Source: Patiria miniata (taxonomy: Eukaryota > Echinodermata > Asteroidea > Valvatida > Asterinidae). Taken from it: 64,000 nucleotides of DNA. The stretch covers positions 930,001 through 994,000 of the forward strand of contig NW_024037074.1 of assembly GCF_015706575.1 (NCBI RefSeq), read 5' to 3'. The notes below the pieces were generated by a model. That model worked only from the letters and a program-made list of their open reading frames with translations, was not told the DNA's origin and made no database searches. This document shows positions 21,001 to 30,586 of this stretch, piece by piece (position 1 is the stretch's first letter; every line of letters begins with the position of its first letter). Both the position numbers and the translations under genes were made by a program.

Positions 21001-22690
21001 TACCTAGATTTGTAGCGCTTTGTGGTAAATACCACATGACTATAATCAAAGCACATATTTTGCCTGCATTTACACTCTTTTCATAAACATCTTTCCGAAC
21101 TGTTACTTACAATTGTTGTTAACTATTTAGTTTATTTTGTTTGCTATTTCTTGGAATTTAAAGTTATATTTTGTAGGAAACTTAGGGGGCTTTATTTTGG
21201 TCAAGTGACATGTAGAAGCTCCTGCTAGAGCTTAAAAAAATGGTTATTATTGGCACAAGCTCTGAGCTTGTACCTAATACCAGAGCATGCATGTATCAAC
21301 TTATTACTGTCAAATTAGACATTGATGATTTAGTCTACTTAGGAGAAGACAATCTAATGATGGCTCAAATTACTCCAATTTTATTCTACCATAGAGTAAT
21401 TCGACCAAGTCAATGCAATGAGTCGCCCACAAGAAAAATGGGTGTCTCACAAAAACAAATATTTTCTGAACAGAATTGTTTAGTTATATGGGTAGGTCAT
21501 TCTATAAATTAGGGGTCCAATAGGAAAATGTGTCTGGTTTGTTATATAACTAAATAGGAATGTATTCAAGTTAGTAATACTTTATGTTTAACAAACTCCA
21601 ATAAAATTTGCATTGATAAAACCTACAAGTTTGTTATCTTGATCCCATTTAGTTCCTGTTTTGGTTAAAAATAAGCCGAAAATTCTCATATTTTTGGCTA
21701 AAAAGTGGGACAACAATTACGGTCTACAAAATATTTACATTTTTTCCTCCTTAAAAGGTAAGCTATGCCATTTTTTTAGGTCAAAATGATGGATGTACTA
21801 ACTCAATTTTACCATCCGGATGGAAGTAAATACATCTCATATTATGAAAAGCAAGATTGGCCATAATTAAAATAACTTAAGGTTTTTGAGCTCTTTTAAT
21901 GCAATGTCCCACTTTGGACCCCTAATTGATAGATTAACCCATATCCATCTTTCATAACTGTACAGTACTCTTACCATATAATGTAGGTCAAAGCAATGTG
22001 ATAATTCTCGGGGAAAAAAAACACATAAATGCATTGGTAACGAACTGCTTGAATTCCAGGTCATGTGGCTGGAAAACGCTTCAAACTTAATTCTGATAAC
22101 AAAAGTGGCACCACAATAAGATTATGATAAACTGTAGCATGACTTGTTGTAAATCCCCAAGGTTAAACTTATTTGAATATGTGTTTGTACATGTGTATGT
22201 ATTATCAAAGTATGTATTATCAAACAGAATGTATTTTTTTACAGTATTAATTTCTGACTTTAATACTATTAAAGGGAAATGTACATCATTGGTAATTGTT
22301 GTAATTTTCAGAAATGAACTATTTGATCGGGTTAGTATAATAGATCAAATATTGTTACACTGACATGTTTGAAGTTTTGTGTTCGAAAATGCTGGAAAAA
22401 CTAAGAAAAACAAAAATGTTTAAGGAGTCTGGTTCTCTGACTCCATTAAAGATGAAATGGATCAATTTATCTTTATCAGGATGCTTTAAACTGTCATTTA
22501 CCAACATCCTAGTAAGGTTTTTCGTAAAAAAAAGGGTAGTTTTGTTTTCCGATGTTTGCAAATGTTGTATATTCCCTTTAAAGTCAAATACAATGTCGTG
22601 GAGGTACAGAAAATGTGTTACTTTAGTTTTCATTGTCCATTTTTAAAGGTTCATTTGATTTTGGCCATTTATTAGCCTTTGGCCGTGTTG
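21001..22690. other. no gene seen
   Basis: A+T-rich, no supported exon. Frames of up to 93 codons here lack splice context or recognisable motifs. Confidence 0.4.
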
Positions 22691-22699
22691 GCTCAGTAA

Positions 22700-23085
22700 A
22701 AAAAAATGCTTTGAACTCGGACATGCATCAAGACTTTTTTTTAAAGTTATAACATATATGATATTCAGGTTTTTTTCTAAATGAGGAACAATTGATGAAA
22801 ATTGTGTATAGAAAGAATTGGTTTTGAACTCCGACATGTATCAATACTTTTGTTTTTAAGTTATAAAATCCGGTATGCAGGTTTCCTTATAAATAAGTAG
22901 CAATTGAGGAAAATTGTGTAAAAGAAAAATGGTTGAACTCTGTTATGTATCAATAGTTTTGTTTTTTAGAACAATTGAGGAAATACCGTGTAAAAAAGAG
23001 TGTTTTTTTAGTGTTACATGATCTGTATGGTATTCTGTATGGTATGGTTTTCTTCTTAATGAGGAGCAATTGATGAAATTCACTA
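22700..23085. repeat. about 112-bp tandem repeat, 3-4 units
   Basis: Units start at about 22710, 22824 and 22934 with TTGAACTC.G.CATG.ATCAA and contain a CAATTGA.GAAAATTGTGTA phrase. A fourth unit is degenerate. Confidence 0.75.
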
Positions 23086-23127
23086 AAGTACATGTATGTC
23101 TTCTCGCTGTGTTGAAACTACAGCAAC

Positions 23128-23440
23128 CTGCAGCAGGGGCGCTAAGGGGGGGGGGGTGCTTGCCCCCCCCCCCCTTCCAAGAAAAAGGTTTCCCATGATT
23201 TGACCTTGGTGATATGTATGCGGCCTATTTTCGAGTAATATAATAGGGGTGTAAGTGGCGCCACCAACGTCAAAATAGTCCATCCCCTCTCCCCCCCCCC
23301 CCCAAAAAAAATTCTGCGACGAAAAAATTTGGGAAAATTTAACATTTTGAAAATTTTGATATCTTCTAAGAAATAATAAAAAAAATCGAGCCCCACCCCC
23401 CCCCCCCCCCCGAAATCCTTGGTGGGCCACTGACCTGTAG
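23128..23440. mobile_element. G/C-tract MITE
   Basis: The left end CAGCAGGGGCGCTAAGGGGG and right end CCCGAAATCCTTGGTGGGCC-ACTGACCTG enclose A+T-rich sequence bordered by long G and C runs. A related right end (CCAAATCCTGGGTGCGCCAT) lies at 24000. Confidence 0.5.
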
Positions 23441-23449
23441 CACATATAG

Positions 23450-24160
23450 TGAGAAACTTTGCAGGTTTTAAATAAAAAACTTTGAATAGCATGTAATTAG
23501 AAATGTAATATTGGAAGTTAAGATGAACAAAAAGGTTAAGATGAAAGATTATAATGTCTTATGATTTTTGACACCTATTTGCAATGAATATTAGGCAACA
23601 TTTTCAGTGTAAGTTAATAAAATATCAGTGAAAACTTCAGATGATTTTTTTCTGTTTTATTCATTCGCACGTTTGTTGCATTGAAGTACGTACATCATAA
23701 GATATTAACAAAATCCAATGGAGTCGGCCCCTATCCCTCATCCAATTTGAGACATGGCTTGTCTGGCCCATGCTAGAGAAAAATGCTGTGGATTTGTGGT
23801 GCTGCCCCGCTCCCCCCCCCCCCCCCCTCCCTACCACCACCAGGATGAAAAAAATCCAAGCTACCTACACCACTGCAGTTCGAATATCTGCATTTGGTTG
23901 ACACATCCCCCATTGATACTAGTATGCTTGCATATTGGAGCCAGCGGCGCATCCATTGACAATTTTTTTTCTAGTTGAGCCCCCCCAACCCTCCCCCAAG
24001 CCAAATCCTGGGTGCGCCATTGATTGGAGCTAAAATTAATAAAGCATACTACTTTAATAGCCTTTGATACTGTCTTGGGAGGGGAGTATATGCCCCTTAA
24101 TGGCCTCTTAGCACTGTTGTCCAAAAATAATTTGAATACTTGCAATGGGTGCATACGTAT
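23450..24160. other. no gene seen; partial G/C-tract MITE ends
   Basis: C tracts at 23813-23828 and 23980-24000 mark further incomplete G/C-tract elements. Nothing coding is supported. Confidence 0.4.
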
Positions 24161-24171
24161 TTTTGTTTTGC

Positions 24172-24378
24172 TTGGGAATGGCCCGATCCAGTAAGCACCG
24201 CCCCATGGTGTTCTGACCAATCAGTGATCACAGCCGTGATTTATGTCCGACGTGCGTGCACGCGCGTATGATGTGTATGATGCACGCGGAAAGAAAATGC
24301 AGCGTGGCATTGGAGAGGAGCACGTGTTAATTTGCCCACATGCGTACTGGGCGGAGCTTACTGGATTGGTCCATTGGC
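24172..24378. repeat. inverted repeat pair
   Basis: Reverse complement of 24172-24212 (GGGCGGTGCTTACTGGATCG) matches 24348-24378 (GGGCGGAGCTTACTGGATTG), giving a foldback with a CpG-rich loop. Confidence 0.65.
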
Positions 24379-24994
24379 CGTACTTTCTATCAAAGGCTGC
24401 ATCCGAATCAGCTGTCTAGAGCTAGGTCTACGTCTGCGTCCATTGAAAATACGCGGGGACGCGCTGACAACAGACGTAGCCGTAGCTCTGGAAGCCCGTT
24501 TCGTACACGGCCAAAGATCCTATCTTAACCCTTTCAAGCCCCATTGAAAACAGTGTAAAATTGACAAAGTTCAGGGCCAAATAACATGGAGGCCGACATC
24601 ACTGGGGTTTCTCAAACCAAAATTAAATTATTGTCTTGTCCTTCATCGTTTTATTCCTTTTCAATTTTGGGTAGACAGCCAATTATATTTTTAAATACAT
24701 TGATATTCACACCAAAACGCAACAGTTCCCAAGCCTGCATGAAGCCCTTCCAGAAGTTCCACTTTCTCAGGCAAATAGGACTCATTTTTCAACCGTAATT
24801 TTATCAAGTCTGCCCTCAGATGGAAGTCCCGAAAACCAGGGAGTTGATCCTTGACCATATTTACACAATTCCACTGTTTTTAAAGCCGAAACGGTGTCCG
24901 TTTTCAAAAGAAATGGGGGGGGGGGGGGTTACTTTTATGCTAATGTTGTGAGCTCGCGTAGAAATTCTAACTTGAATGAGTGCACTGCACGCCT

Positions 24995-25009
24995 AGCGCT
25001 AGAGGGCGC
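24995..25009 (+). promoter_or_regulatory. CTCF-like motif upstream of NOSIP exon 1
   Basis: AGCGCTAGAGGGCGC resembles the animal CTCF core (C-N-C-TAGAGGGCGC). It lies 100 bp upstream of the NOSIP start codon. A similar word occurs at 50669-50682. Motif similarity only. Confidence 0.25.
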
Positions 25010-25109
25010 AACGTTGGCTCGCTTGTCATCATTTCCATTATTTTAGCAAACACTAGAGCCAGCTGAACGGACCGTAATTACTGGGCGAAAACACAACTTT
25101 TCTTTGAAA

Positions 25110-25179
25110 ATGACGCGGCATCAAAGAAACTGTACTGCTGGGACTGTTTACACTTATCATGAGCGGCAGAAAGATACAG
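25110..25179 (+). CDS. NOSIP: NOSIP first coding exon
   Basis: ATG at 25110 opens MTRHQRNCTAGTVYTYHE, then RQKDT, and ends at a strong donor (ACAG/GTAAGT) after 70 bases. This is the highly conserved N-terminus of nitric oxide synthase-interacting protein, a U-box-type E3 ligase; the MTRH..NCTAG.VYTYHE signature is near-unique to it. AAA precedes the ATG, a good initiation context. The donor falls one base after codon 23. No later exon (the U-box region, a 'DFDCC.LTLQPC'-type sequence) was found on the plus strand in the next 38 kb, where another plus-strand gene starts at 34 kb. Either intron 1 is very long or this is a stranded copy. Confidence 0.85.
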
Positions 25180-25276
25180 GTAAGTTTTCTCATGGAGCTG
25201 TTTCATTTTTTACGTAGGCCGCCCTGCTAGGCCTAAATGAAAATAAACGGCCACAGGTAAAATGACGGGAAACAGG

Positions 25277-25697
25277 ACAACTCGTACGCGAGACAACTCG
25301 TACGCGAGACAACTCGTACGCGAGACAACTCGTACGCGAGACAACTCGTACGCGAGACAACTCGTACGCGAGACAACTCGTACGCGAGACAACTCGTACG
25401 CGAGACAACTCGTACGCGAGACAACTCGTACGCGAGACAACTCGTACGCGAGACAACTCGTACGCGAGACAACTCGTACGCGAGACAACTCGTACGCGAG
25501 ACAACTCGTACGCGAGACAACTCGTACGCGAGACAACTCGTACGCGAGACAACTCGTACGCGAGACAACTCGTACGCGGTTTGGTCAACTCGTACGCGGG
25601 CCAACTCGTACGCGCGACAACTCGTACCCGGGCCAACTCGTACGCTGGCCCAACTCGTACGCTGGCCAACTCGTACGCGGGTCAACTCGTACGCGGA
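25277..25697 (+). repeat. 16-bp minisatellite in NOSIP intron 1
   Basis: Eighteen perfect copies of ACAACTCGTACGCGAG run from 25277 to 25564, followed by about eight degenerate copies to 25697. Each unit contains CTCG-TACG-CGAG, a four-base stem around a UACG loop in RNA. Because 16 is not a multiple of 3 and the unit has no stop, frames on both strands stay open; these are not proteins. The array begins about 100 bp after the NOSIP donor. Confidence 0.95.
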
Positions 25698-26359
25698 GGA
25701 TCGCCAACTTGAAGATGAATTTTACCCCAAAACACACGCCAAAGTTAACGATTCATCACAGCGGTGTGATTGTATGACTGAATGACTGTAATTGTAGTTA
25801 TATATATTTTCAACAATTTTAAATTCCATAAATGCAACGATGTTCAAGTTCACAAGTTTCAATGATAAATTAAAAAAAAAAACATGATCCTTTTTGCGAC
25901 CGATGTGTAGTGCAATGCCGCGGCATGCTCTTCCAATCACGCAGCTAGTGTGGAGAATTTGTCAAGATATATAATCAACGACTTGATTTACACATGGCGT
26001 GGGGCCGCTATAGCAGTGTATTGTTGGAAGTCTACAAATGCAGTGGACATTATACATTTAAATTCTCACTACACGGCATCATCTTGTCGTAAAGTGTGAG
26101 CTAGGATCGGACCGTCGGACTTGCCCGACCGTGTGCGAGCATGGCGAGTGGTCTGGGAAAACAAATCATAACTTTTTTGTTATGAGCAAAACAAGCTGAT
26201 TTAAAGATGAACTGATTGGGACCACTCAGTGACACAAAATAATCCCCTTAACTTAAGGGAAAAAGAATGTGCTGGACAACTGACCGACCCTAATTTCCTA
26301 CACGCCTGAACCTACGGTTTCAGTAAAATCCCTTGTGCTACGGCTGCTAGTCTATACTC

Positions 26360-26502
26360 ACGCATACGAGTTGGCTCGCGTACGAGTTGGTCCGCGTACG
26401 AGTTATCCCTCGTACGAGTTGACTCGCGTACGAGTTGGTTCGCGTACGAGTTGTCCTGCGAGCGAGTTGGTCGCATACGAGTTGGCTCGCGTACGAGTTG
26501 AC
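26360..26502 (-). repeat. inverted counterpart of the 16-bp minisatellite
   Basis: About nine diverged units of (T/G)GCTCGCGTACGAGTTG, the reverse complement of the 25277 array, lie 660 bp downstream. A transcript through both could form a long imperfect duplex. Confidence 0.9.
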
Positions 26503-26611
26503 CTGTATTCAAATGAGGCACTCGTGGAATGACGCACTCACCTTTCATGCAGTGTGCGTGCGCGATGTATGTGAGTACCATACTGCTTTCAGGCGCGCTA
26601 GTGGTTTGAAT

Positions 26612-27320
26612 TTACTTGGTACTAGCTCTACTGAGTGGAGCGTTGAATTACGGGTACCCCTCCATACAAACGCTCCACCGATTTACCATACTTTGGTAGC
26701 ACTTACACGGTCGTCATGACGGTATGCATTTTGTGCATGCCCTCGCGAGGACAAGGCCCAAAAAAACTGATAAAGAAAATACAAATGAGGAAGACAGTAA
26801 CCCTGGATAGATCCACACATTCATGACATTCCATAAGACCCCTCAAATTGTTTCAAACAACCGGTAATTTTGAAAAAAGAACAAAATAGTCTGAACTTAC
26901 CGCTCACAATTAAATGTGTCTGCCGAATTGCACAGTCTATTTCACTGACATGACTGATGCATAATTCATTGCGCGCGTGTGTGACGTCACTATTGAAGAA
27001 AAACAAGTTGCGCTTACTCAATAGCTGTTTCATGTAGTCATATGTGCCCCGCGCCGTCTGACTGTGGGTTTTTGGTGCGGGGCACATATCAGTACATGAA
27101 ACAGTCATGAATGTGTGGATCTATCCAGGGTTACTGTCTTCCTCATTTGTATTTTCTTTATCAGTTTTTTTGGGCCTTGTCCTCGCGAGGGCATGCACAA
27201 AATGCATACCGTCATGACGACCGTGTAAGTGCTACCAAAGTATGGCAAATAGGTGGAGCGTTTGTATGGAGGGGTACCCGTAATTCAACGCTCCACTCAG
27301 TAGAGCTAACTTGGTACTTG
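26612..27320. mobile_element. near-perfect palindromic element, arms about 215 bp
   Basis: Arm 26613-26827 (CTACTGAGTGGAGCGTTGAA ... CCTGGATAGATCCACACATT) is reverse-complementary to 27104-27315 with only a few mismatches. The 276-bp middle contains a second inverted pair at 27027-27052 and 27077-27102 (CATGTA.TC.TATGTGCCCC). No coding frame of note. Near-identity of the arms implies a recent foldback insertion or gene conversion. Confidence 0.9.
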
Positions 27321-27799
27321 GTACTTAGGGTACAATTGCAGAATACCCCGCCATTCAATCTATCCAGCTCGTACTCGTAGCCTAGTTTGAGTAACTCCAG
27401 CTGACATGCTCATAAGTCATATTCATTCACATGTAGCGCTGGAGGAATAGGCCTAACCTCGTTAGAGTGTGGTAGCAAGAGACCCTAAAAAAATGGCCTC
27501 TCAAAAATTGTTCATTTTCACCTCTAATATCCCACCCCAGAGTTCATTTACATACCTCATACATTCAGCAGTCATTTACTAAGCCTAATGATCGACTTGA
27601 AACAGACCACACAAAAAAATGTGAAAAATCTTGACGATTTCGAAGGCTTGTCCGTAAAAAAATGCCAGTTCCAACGGTTGTCGTCCATTTTAATTTGCTA
27701 ATTATGTAAATGTATGCATCACGTGGTGACATCGAAAAAAATCTGCGCGCGTGATGTATGTGGGTACCACACCGCTTTCAGGCGCCGCAAGTGAGTTCA

Positions 27800-27873
27800 A
27801 TTTTCGTCTGGTGCGTTGTCGCGGAAAGCAAGACAACGAGAATGCTCTCCACGACAACGCACCAGACGAAAAT
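27800..27873. repeat. 22-bp perfect hairpin
   Basis: ATTTTCGTCTGGTGCGTTGT-CG at 27800-27821 pairs perfectly with 27852-27873 across a 30-base loop. The 45-bp flank to its left (GTATGTG.GTACCA..CTGCTTTCAGGCGC) repeats 26563-26600. Confidence 0.85.
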
Positions 27874-28559
27874 AAAGGCCACACTTGGAACATGTACCTG
27901 AAAATGTAGAACTTTGTCAAGTTTTTATTTTCACATTTAGATTTTGTAGTGAGGCACAATTACAGAATATGCACGTTTCCCCCGACTTTCTTTGTGTAAT
28001 GTTGCCAAACCTCTCCGTAGAAAAACCTTCAAATTTATTCAGTTTAATAGTGGTACCATTTCCTTAATAATGCTTGCTGTTGAACCTTTGTGAACAATTT
28101 AAGTGTCATGAATAAGTCCAATATTCAAAAACGGTGGCGTCCGGAAATTGGGCTCAAATTTGGCCGAGAGTTCCGTAACGTGGCGCACTTGAACAAATCT
28201 CTTAAAATCCCACATTAGCGTCCAAAGAATTTCATTAAAGTTGATAAATTCTATTGAATCATTATTATCTACACTCACATACACAACTACAAGTTTGTCA
28301 GCAAATTTTTCATATTTTTGGGCAAATTTTAAAAGGGTTCATTGTGCACTTTGAAAAAAAAATCGGAAAATCATACCAAAATAGAATTTTCCTAACTTCG
28401 TAGCGGGTACATAAACTCAAGATTTAGGAATGTGAATGTCTAGAGCTTGATTAAATTTCTTTCTTTTTTTTGTGAAATTTGACGTAACAATTTTGCTCCA
28501 ACAAGGCACTAGAGAGCGAAAAATCAAAGTGCACCACTTTGAGGGCGCGCCACATTAGG

Positions 28560-28860
28560 GTACATCAACAGTAGGGTAAACTGGGGTAAAAACGCCCGAT
28601 TTTTAAGTTTTTGTTAAATATCTCAGTACTACTTGGAGACACCAGGAAATAAATGTGTGGTTTTATGCAATACATGTCTCCTCTATCAGGTGCAAATATA
28701 ATATCATGGTCATAATATTGATAGGGGGAAATTTTCCCCCCTTTTCGGAAGGAAGTTTGGCGGGCGTTTTTACCCGGGCCTCGGGGTAAAAACGCCCGCC
28801 CACATTTATAAAAAAAAAATGGCTATACCACAGGCTTCCCTGTGGTATAGTCATATTTTT
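28560..28860. repeat. cluster of hairpins with GGGGTAAAAACGCCC words
   Basis: GGGGTAAAAACGCCC occurs at 28583 (+), its complement at 28762 (-), and again at 28783 (+). The last two form a hairpin. On either side are GGGGGAAATTTTCCCCC (28724-28741) and TATACCACAGG-CTTC-CCTGTGGTATA (28822-28849). Three hairpins lie within 130 bp. Confidence 0.9.
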
Positions 28861-29084
28861 GTAATTAATTTAATATTGAGGGATACTTCATCAAATACAA
28901 ATAACTTTTTAAACACAACTGGTTAATTATATCTACAAACTTGATCATTTGAAACAGGTATTTTTATGTGAAAGGAAGCGGAACATTAGCGTACATAATT
29001 TGCCCATGACAAACTTGTATTGAAAAATCTATTTCAATCTTGTTTAGCCAAATCATAGTTCCATGTTATTAGGCATGTATGAAT

Positions 29085-29565
29085 GTTTCTAGCCTTCTGC
29101 TGATAACCTTAGGCTTTATCAAAGGAGAACTACGGTACTAAGATACGCACATTTCTGTAACAACGAGTTACAGAAGTTCCTAGAGAAAAGAAATGTGTTC
29201 GTGGACATGATGGAGAACCTTCTACTCTGTAACCACAAGAAAGAGGAAATTGCTAACTGGTCATAAAAGACGTACAATTTGAAATCTGTGAGCAATACAT
29301 CATGAATGAAACACGACCAAAAGAACCACCTCTAGTCTTCAAGATCACCTACACACCACTCATCAAAACCCAGCAGCTAACAAAAGTATTGCTGAAAGAC
29401 TGGCATTTAATTCCAGAACACCTGAAATTATGCAATCCGTTTCCCAGCGAACCAATTACTGCTTATTATAAAGCCAAAAATCTTGAAGGTGTACTTGTCA
29501 AATCAAGATTTATCAATAACCAGGTATTGGACTCATTACAAGGTTCACAAAAATGTTATTAGATG
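29085..29565 (+). pseudogene. Penelope-like element fragment (RT C-terminal side)
   Basis: The frame LRYAHFCNNELQKFLEKRNV is followed, after a stop near 29265, by RPKEPPLVFKITYTPLIKTQ, VLLKDWHLIPEHLKL and AKNLEGVLVKSRF. 'PLVF..TY.P.I......L...W.L.......L..P......A.NL...LVKS.F' is the linker between reverse transcriptase and GIY-YIG endonuclease in Penelope-like elements. The catalytic palm and the endonuclease are missing. A hammerhead-like core follows 80 bp downstream, as expected for this element class. Confidence 0.55.
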
Positions 29566-29639
29566 CACTTATGTGTATCTATGCACTCTAACATTTGACA
29601 CGACTAATTTAGCCGAATATAAAATACTGGTTTTGGCGT

Positions 29640-29690
29640 ACTACTGATGAAGCTCTGCTATTAGAGCATGAGAGCAGAAACCAGTCTAGT
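29640..29690 (+). ncRNA. hammerhead-ribozyme-like core (minimal type I)
   Basis: CTGATGA (29644-29650) is followed by a stem GCTCT/AGAGC (29652-29656 with 29671-29675 or 29663-29667), then GAAA (29677-29680), a two-base-pair stem III (AC-CA-GT) and the GUC cleavage triplet at 29684-29686. ACTA before the core (29640-29643) pairs with TAGT after the triplet (29687-29690), starting stem I. This is the architecture of the minimal hammerheads in Penelope-like elements. Odd points: an A-A pair replaces the usual G-C at the base of stem II, and AGAGCATG is duplicated, so activity may be poor. Confidence 0.55.
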
Positions 29691-30206
29691 TGGGTCTTGG
29701 AACCATTTCTAGTCATTTTTACTTATTAAAAGTACACTGAAATCACCATAGAAGTGTTATTTTTTTTCCTTGAGAAAATGCCATGAGCTCATGATTTCTC
29801 GGGCATTCCCTAACAAATGCTAGTCTGAGTACTGTACGTTATCCACGGAGCTCAGACTCCTGTCTAACGTCTGATATATCAAAGCATGCAGATTTATGCG
29901 ATCTCACGCCTCAGCCAATTGGAGTCGACTTTACTAAACGTCATTGCATTCCCAAATCAGGACTACCGGTAAAAGTTTGATTGGTCAATTCGAATGCAGT
30001 GTTTTGTAATGCAACAACAGCCGGGCGCGTTATTGCGTAACACGATAACAGAGTGCGTGACGCAGGGCTTTTTAATCCATTGTCTATGACGCGCAACGGG
30101 TGAATGAAGGAAAACCCGATAAAGAAAGCGCCCGCTGATTGGTCAAAATCTAGGAGGTCAAGAGGCGGGGTCTTGCCTAATTAATCAGCGAATCTGCTCA
30201 CATATC

Positions 30207-30236
30207 ATAGACCCATGGCATTCGCCATGGGTCTAT
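30207..30236. repeat. short perfect hairpin
   Basis: ATAGACCCATGGC-ATTC-GCCATGGGTCTAT, a 13-bp stem with a 4-base loop. Confidence 0.85.
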
Positions 30237-30466
30237 TACATAGAATAAACAAATGCCAGGTTCCCTTCCACTACGTAACGTCAGTTAGTTATACGGCCTA
30301 CATGTACCTCCCCACTTCACACAATACACTGTTTAATATTTATGTGGTAGGACTCTGATAGCTAATACTTACTCATACAACAAACATAATGCTGTAGAAA
30401 GTTCTAACAGCAAGGTTTTTGAAGATAAATGAGGCTTTATTAGATTTTGATGTCAAGGAAAGTACT

Positions 30467-30514
30467 GGGCGTTTTTACCCCGAGACCCCTATTTTGCCCG
30501 GGGTAAAAACGCCC
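30467..30514. repeat. head-to-head GGGGTAAAAACGCCC pair
   Basis: The complement at 30467-30481 and the forward word at 30500-30514 form a 15-bp stem with an 18-base loop. It is the second such palindrome; the first is at 28762-28797. Confidence 0.9.
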
Positions 30515-30586
30515 ACTCAAATAAACATTATTAAGCAAATATTAAAATAGATTTTAATATTTTAATCATTTATAATTATGTAAATG

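Noticed and set aside
23142..23492. 116- and 120-codon Gly/Phe-rich minus-strand frames
   Set aside because: They read the G and C tracts of a MITE; codons are dominated by GGG.
25190..25777. Open frames of 108-171 codons on both strands
   Set aside because: They are the 16-bp minisatellite read in different frames; the unit lacks stops and is not a multiple of three.
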